Shown here: piece after piece, positions 26,391 through 28,725 of the stretch
Layout: each line of letters begins with the position of its first letter
Position numbering within the stretch: the stretch's first letter is position 1
From: Bacteroidetes bacterium ADurb.Bin302
GTDB lineage: Bacteria > Bacteroidota > Bacteroidia > Bacteroidales > Paludibacteraceae
DNA length: 28,725 nucleotides
Assembly (NCBI GenBank): GCA_002069025.1
Contig: MWBK01000130.1
Span: 1-28,725, forward strand
Direction: 5' to 3'
Position numbers and translations under genes: made by a program
The notes under the pieces: model-generated
Told to the model about the DNA's origin: nothing
The model's database searches: none
Seen by the model: the letters and a program-made list of their open reading frames with translations, nothing else

Positions 26391-26777
26391 ATACTTTTAT
26401 TATCAAGTGCATATGTTTTACAAAAGAATTTTGGTTTTTTTTTGAATTTATCTGTTTTGTGATATATAGATTCAAGTAGGAAGTGCGAAATTACGAATAT
26501 TTTTAAAGAAAGCCGATTTAGGATTAATAAAATTTAATTTCTTTCTTGGTCTCCTATTGATTTTGAATGCAATTGAAGCACGACTAAAAATTGCCAATAA
26601 TGGCGTAAATTATGAATAGAATGATAGAAATAAAAAGAGGCTTTGGCAGTAACGCATTGAAAATGAAAAAAAATGCTTTACTTTGCAAGATTTTAAAAAA
26701 TAACAATTATTATATAGACAGTGCATATCTATATAACTAAAAATGCAATAATAAAATTGCATCATGAATAATTAATA
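26391..26777. other. Intergenic region between HU and the outer-membrane protein gene
   Basis: No intact gene is seen in these 387 bases. The region contains the transposase remnant at 26472-26582 and a weak promoter candidate for the plus-strand gene: TTACTTTG at 26678-26685, one base off TAnnTTTG, with TTG at 26657-26659. Closer to the gene is a small hairpin, TGCAAT/ATTGCA around AATAAA. Confidence 0.5.
26472..26582 (-). pseudogene. C-terminal remnant of an IS30-like transposase
   Basis: The minus strand reads 36 codons, RASIAFKINRRPRKKLNF then INPKSAFFKNIRNFALPT, ending in TGA. The INRRPRKKLNF...P core resembles the conserved end of IS30-family transposases (LNNRPRKxLxFxTP). The frame has a stop codon 12 codons further upstream, and no DDE motif or inverted repeats are visible, so only the tail of an old insertion is left. 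The short length keeps the family call moderate. Confidence 0.6.
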
Positions 26778-27491
26778 ATGAAGCGAATTACTTTTATATT
26801 TATATGTGTCATTTTAAGTTGCTCTGTTTCTTTTGGACAATTAAAGAAAAGTAGAATCGGTTCTAATAGCAAACAATATGTCAGTTTGTCGGGAGGTGCC
26901 AATAAGCCTTTAATGGATATCCATACGGATTTCGAACCTTCATGTTCTTTTTCTTATACATATTATTTTTTACCTAAACTAGGACTTCGTGGAGCTTTAG
27001 AATACAATTGGTTTACAGGGCAATCTCCGGTTGGACATCCTAATTATTATGCACACATTGTAGAACTTAGTGCACAAGTTGTCTTTAATTATTATGTTTA
27101 TACAGGTAGTAGAAGAGAAAATAATTCCGTTTCGTTTATTCCGGAAAGAGCATATATTTTTGGTGGTATTGGTGCATTGTGCTATTTACGCGAGCAAGTA
27201 AATTATGCACCTGCGTTTACTGCATCATTTCCAATAGGTACCGGTTTACAATTTCCAATACGCGATAATTGGGCTTGGGGAATTGATTTTACATGGCATT
27301 TTACAATAGCCGATGATATAGACAATTATCCGGTCCAAAAATCTTTTACAGACGGATACCCTACTCTGATGTTGACATTTACTTACAAAATACCTGACCA
27401 AAAACGAAGTGGTACCGGTTATGGATACAAATCTTCTAAGAAAGGTTTAAAATGCGACCCTCGTAAAGGCTGTGAATTTACCTTCGATTAA
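26778..27491 (+). CDS. Outer-membrane beta-barrel protein, DUF6089-like
   Basis: The 237-residue protein has a signal peptide (MKRITFIFICVILSCSVSFG, then Gln21). Alternating aromatic/aliphatic strands typical of a small outer-membrane barrel follow (YVSLSGGANKPL, FSYTYYFLPKLGLRGALEYNWF, AYIFGGIGALCY, WAWGIDFTWHFTI, YPTLMLTFTYKI). The resemblance is to Bacteroidetes DUF6089 or porin-like proteins of unknown role. The tail after the last strand is basic and has two Cys (LKCDPRKGCEFTFD), which could form a disulphide. It converges with mltG, whose stop is 1 nt away. Confidence 0.75.
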   Translation: MKRITFIFICVILSCSVSFGQLKKSRIGSNSKQYVSLSGGANKPLMDIHTDFEPSCSFSYTYYFLPKLGLRGALEYNWFTGQSPVGHPNYYAHIVELSAQVVFNYYVYTGSRRENNSVSFIPERAYIFGGIGALCYLREQVNYAPAFTASFPIGTGLQFPIRDNWAWGIDFTWHFTIADDIDNYPVQKSFTDGYPTLMLTFTYKIPDQKRSGTGYGYKSSKKGLKCDPRKGCEFTFD

Positions 27492-27492
27492 T

Positions 27493-28527
27493 TTATTTAA
27501 TTCCACGTTTATTTAATTCCTTTTGATATTTACGTGCATTACGGCTATGCTCTTGGAATGTTACCGCATATTCGTGTGTACCTGAAAAATCGGATTTTGC
27601 ACAAAAATATATGTATCTGTGATGCACATAATTTAAAACTGCATCTATACTTTTTTCGGAAGGAATACGAATAGGGCCGGGAGGCAAACTTGCATTTTTA
27701 TATGTATTGTAAGGAGATTCTATTTCTAAATGTGTTTTTAAAACTCTGTCTATAGTAAAATCAGCCCAAGCAAAGCGTACTGTTGGACATGACTGCAATG
27801 GCATTCCTTTACGAATTCTGTTAATGTACACGCCTGCAACCATACGTTTATCTTCGTGTTCATTAGTTTCTTCTTCTATTATTGATGCTAATATATGTAT
27901 TTGAGGTATTGTTAAACCTGTTTTTGATGCTAATGCCCTACGCTCGGGATTCCAAAATTTATCATATTCTTTAGTAATTTCTGCAACGATTTCGGCAGGT
28001 GATGCACACCATGACATTTCTTTAGAGAATCTTATAAATAGAGCCAATGAATTATCTTTATTTAAATTATAGCGCAAAAGTAAACTGTCTGACAACAGGT
28101 AATTTGCCAAAGATGCAGAATCGACCTCCATTTGTCTACTCAAATTGCGTGCAACCCACTCGGTATAGCGAGTCATTTTAAGTTCCATAGTAACATGATG
28201 TGACATCCCATAAGCAATTCTGTTGATAAATGCTCTATTAGAGATATTAGGTTCGAGCACATACTTACCACATATAACTTGTTTGTTTTTGCCTATTAAT
28301 TTTAATGCAAAATCGAAGGATTTTTCTGATTTTATTAAGTTGTTAGATTTCAATGAATCCTTCACAGACTGCCATGTTGAATTTTTGGGCACATAAAAAT
28401 CAATATATTTTTTTTGACTTGTTTGAATATTAGGATATTGCAAAAAATAATATGCGCCTGCACTAATTTCAAGTATTGACACACAAACCAGCAATACAAT
28501 TATCAGATAAATATTTTTTTTGTTCAT
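27493..28527 (-). CDS. mltG: Endolytic murein transglycosylase MltG (YceG-like)
   Basis: MltG cuts nascent peptidoglycan strands at the inner membrane and is thought to release or terminate them. The 344-residue product has one N-terminal membrane helix (about 6-28), a periplasmic linker domain (FYVPKNSTWQSVKDSLKSNNLI), and the YceG catalytic domain. That domain has ILASIIEEETN, where Glu218 matches the catalytic Glu, then MVAGVYINRIRKGMPLQSCPTVRFA and SPYNTYKNASLPPGPIRIPS. The family's LQSDPTV is LQSCPTV here. It ends 1 nt from the outer-membrane protein gene and diverges from the tRNA gene. Confidence 0.95.
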   Translation of the reverse strand: MNKKNIYLIIVLLVCVSILEISAGAYYFLQYPNIQTSQKKYIDFYVPKNSTWQSVKDSLKSNNLIKSEKSFDFALKLIGKNKQVICGKYVLEPNISNRAFINRIAYGMSHHVTMELKMTRYTEWVARNLSRQMEVDSASLANYLLSDSLLLRYNLNKDNSLALFIRFSKEMSWCASPAEIVAEITKEYDKFWNPERRALASKTGLTIPQIHILASIIEEETNEHEDKRMVAGVYINRIRKGMPLQSCPTVRFAWADFTIDRVLKTHLEIESPYNTYKNASLPPGPIRIPSEKSIDAVLNYVHHRYIYFCAKSDFSGTHEYAVTFQEHSRNARKYQKELNKRGIK

Positions 28528-28555
28528 TATATTTTAAAATATCAAATCATTTGAC

Positions 28556-28563
28556 TACATTTG
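28556..28563 (+). promoter_or_regulatory. -7 box upstream of tRNA-Ser
   Basis: TACATTTG fits TAnnTTTG, 27 nt before the tRNA 5' end. No convincing -33 TTG is visible. Confidence 0.5.
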
Positions 28564-28590
28564 CACCCGCAACGGCGATAGAACCTGCAT

Positions 28591-28676
28591 GGAAGTGTGG
28601 GTGAGTGGCTGAAACCACCAGTTTGCTAAACTGACGTACGGGTAACTGTACCGGGGGTTCGAATCCCCCGCTTCCG
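28591..28676 (+). tRNA. tRNA-Ser (anticodon GCU)
   Basis: A class II tRNA with long variable arm: 5' acceptor GGAAGTG, T8, D-arm GGT...ACC with GAGTGGCTGAA, anticodon GCT at 28625-28627 in loop TTGCTAA, variable arm around TACGGGTAACTGTA, and T-arm GGGGG-TTCGAAT-CCCCC. The 3' side is GCTTCC plus discriminator G; CCA is not fully encoded. Two oddities: the first anticodon-stem pair is C-A, and only six bases separate the T stem from the discriminator, so the acceptor stem is one base short. Confidence 0.88.
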
Positions 28677-28680
28677 CATC

Positions 28681-28717
28681 AAATCCCTTTAGATTATTCT
28701 GAAGGGATTTTTGTTTT
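28681..28717 (+). terminator. Intrinsic terminator after tRNA-Ser
   Basis: A 9-bp stem AAATCCCTT/AAGGGATTT (28681-28689 with 28702-28710) is followed by TTGTTTT, 4 nt after the tRNA end. Confidence 0.85.
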
Positions 28718-28725
28718 ATTAAACT

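Overview
The window looks like a chromosomal segment of a Bacteroidales (Bacteroidetes) bacterium. The reasons are the AT-rich sequence, the protein families present (a Cys-less PurF paralogue, DUF4301, a short mS38-like basic peptide, an IF3-rpmI-rplT block), and promoters that fit the Bacteroidetes consensus: a -7 box TAnnTTTG, in several cases with a TTG about 19-20 nt upstream. Most of the window is housekeeping DNA. The accessory part is a REP/BIME-rich island at about 3.9-5.3 kb.

Layout. (1) 1-194 is low-complexity DNA ending in a TACACAY 7-mer array that supplies the folD stop codon. (2) 187-3801, minus strand, is an operon of purF-like, ffh and folD. (3) 3886-5303 is an island with a REP-associated tyrosine transposase (RAYT) gene, at least six REP palindromes, a direct repeat of about 150 bp on both sides of the gene, and one palindrome inside the transposase reading frame. 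(4) 5346-13628, plus strand, holds an LplT-like transporter/PlsC acyltransferase fusion, lepA, a Na+/H+-antiporter-like permease, purB and an MsbA-like ABC exporter. (5) 13602-17963, minus strand, holds DUF4301, glgB and a GGGP-synthase-family gene that overlaps the end of the ABC gene. (6) 18151-19696, plus strand, is an ABC-F ATPase gene broken by an internal deletion exactly at the interdomain linker. (7) 19777-26333, minus strand, holds HU with an mS38-like peptide, RNase G/E with endonuclease III, then thrS, a PepSY-like secreted protein, infC, rpmI and rplT. (8) 26401-28725 holds a transposase remnant, an outer-membrane beta-barrel gene, mltG, and a tRNA-Ser(GCU) with terminator.

The points most worth checking are these. 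infC has no ATG/GTG/TTG that preserves its conserved N-terminus, but it has an ATA codon 9 nt after a perfect AGGAGG. The ABC-F gene has lost its linker and its reading frame. The RAYT-REP island shows a REP embedded in frame in the transposase. The PurF-like enzyme has Gly where the glutaminase nucleophile Cys should be. I found no CRISPR array, prophage or obvious defence system.
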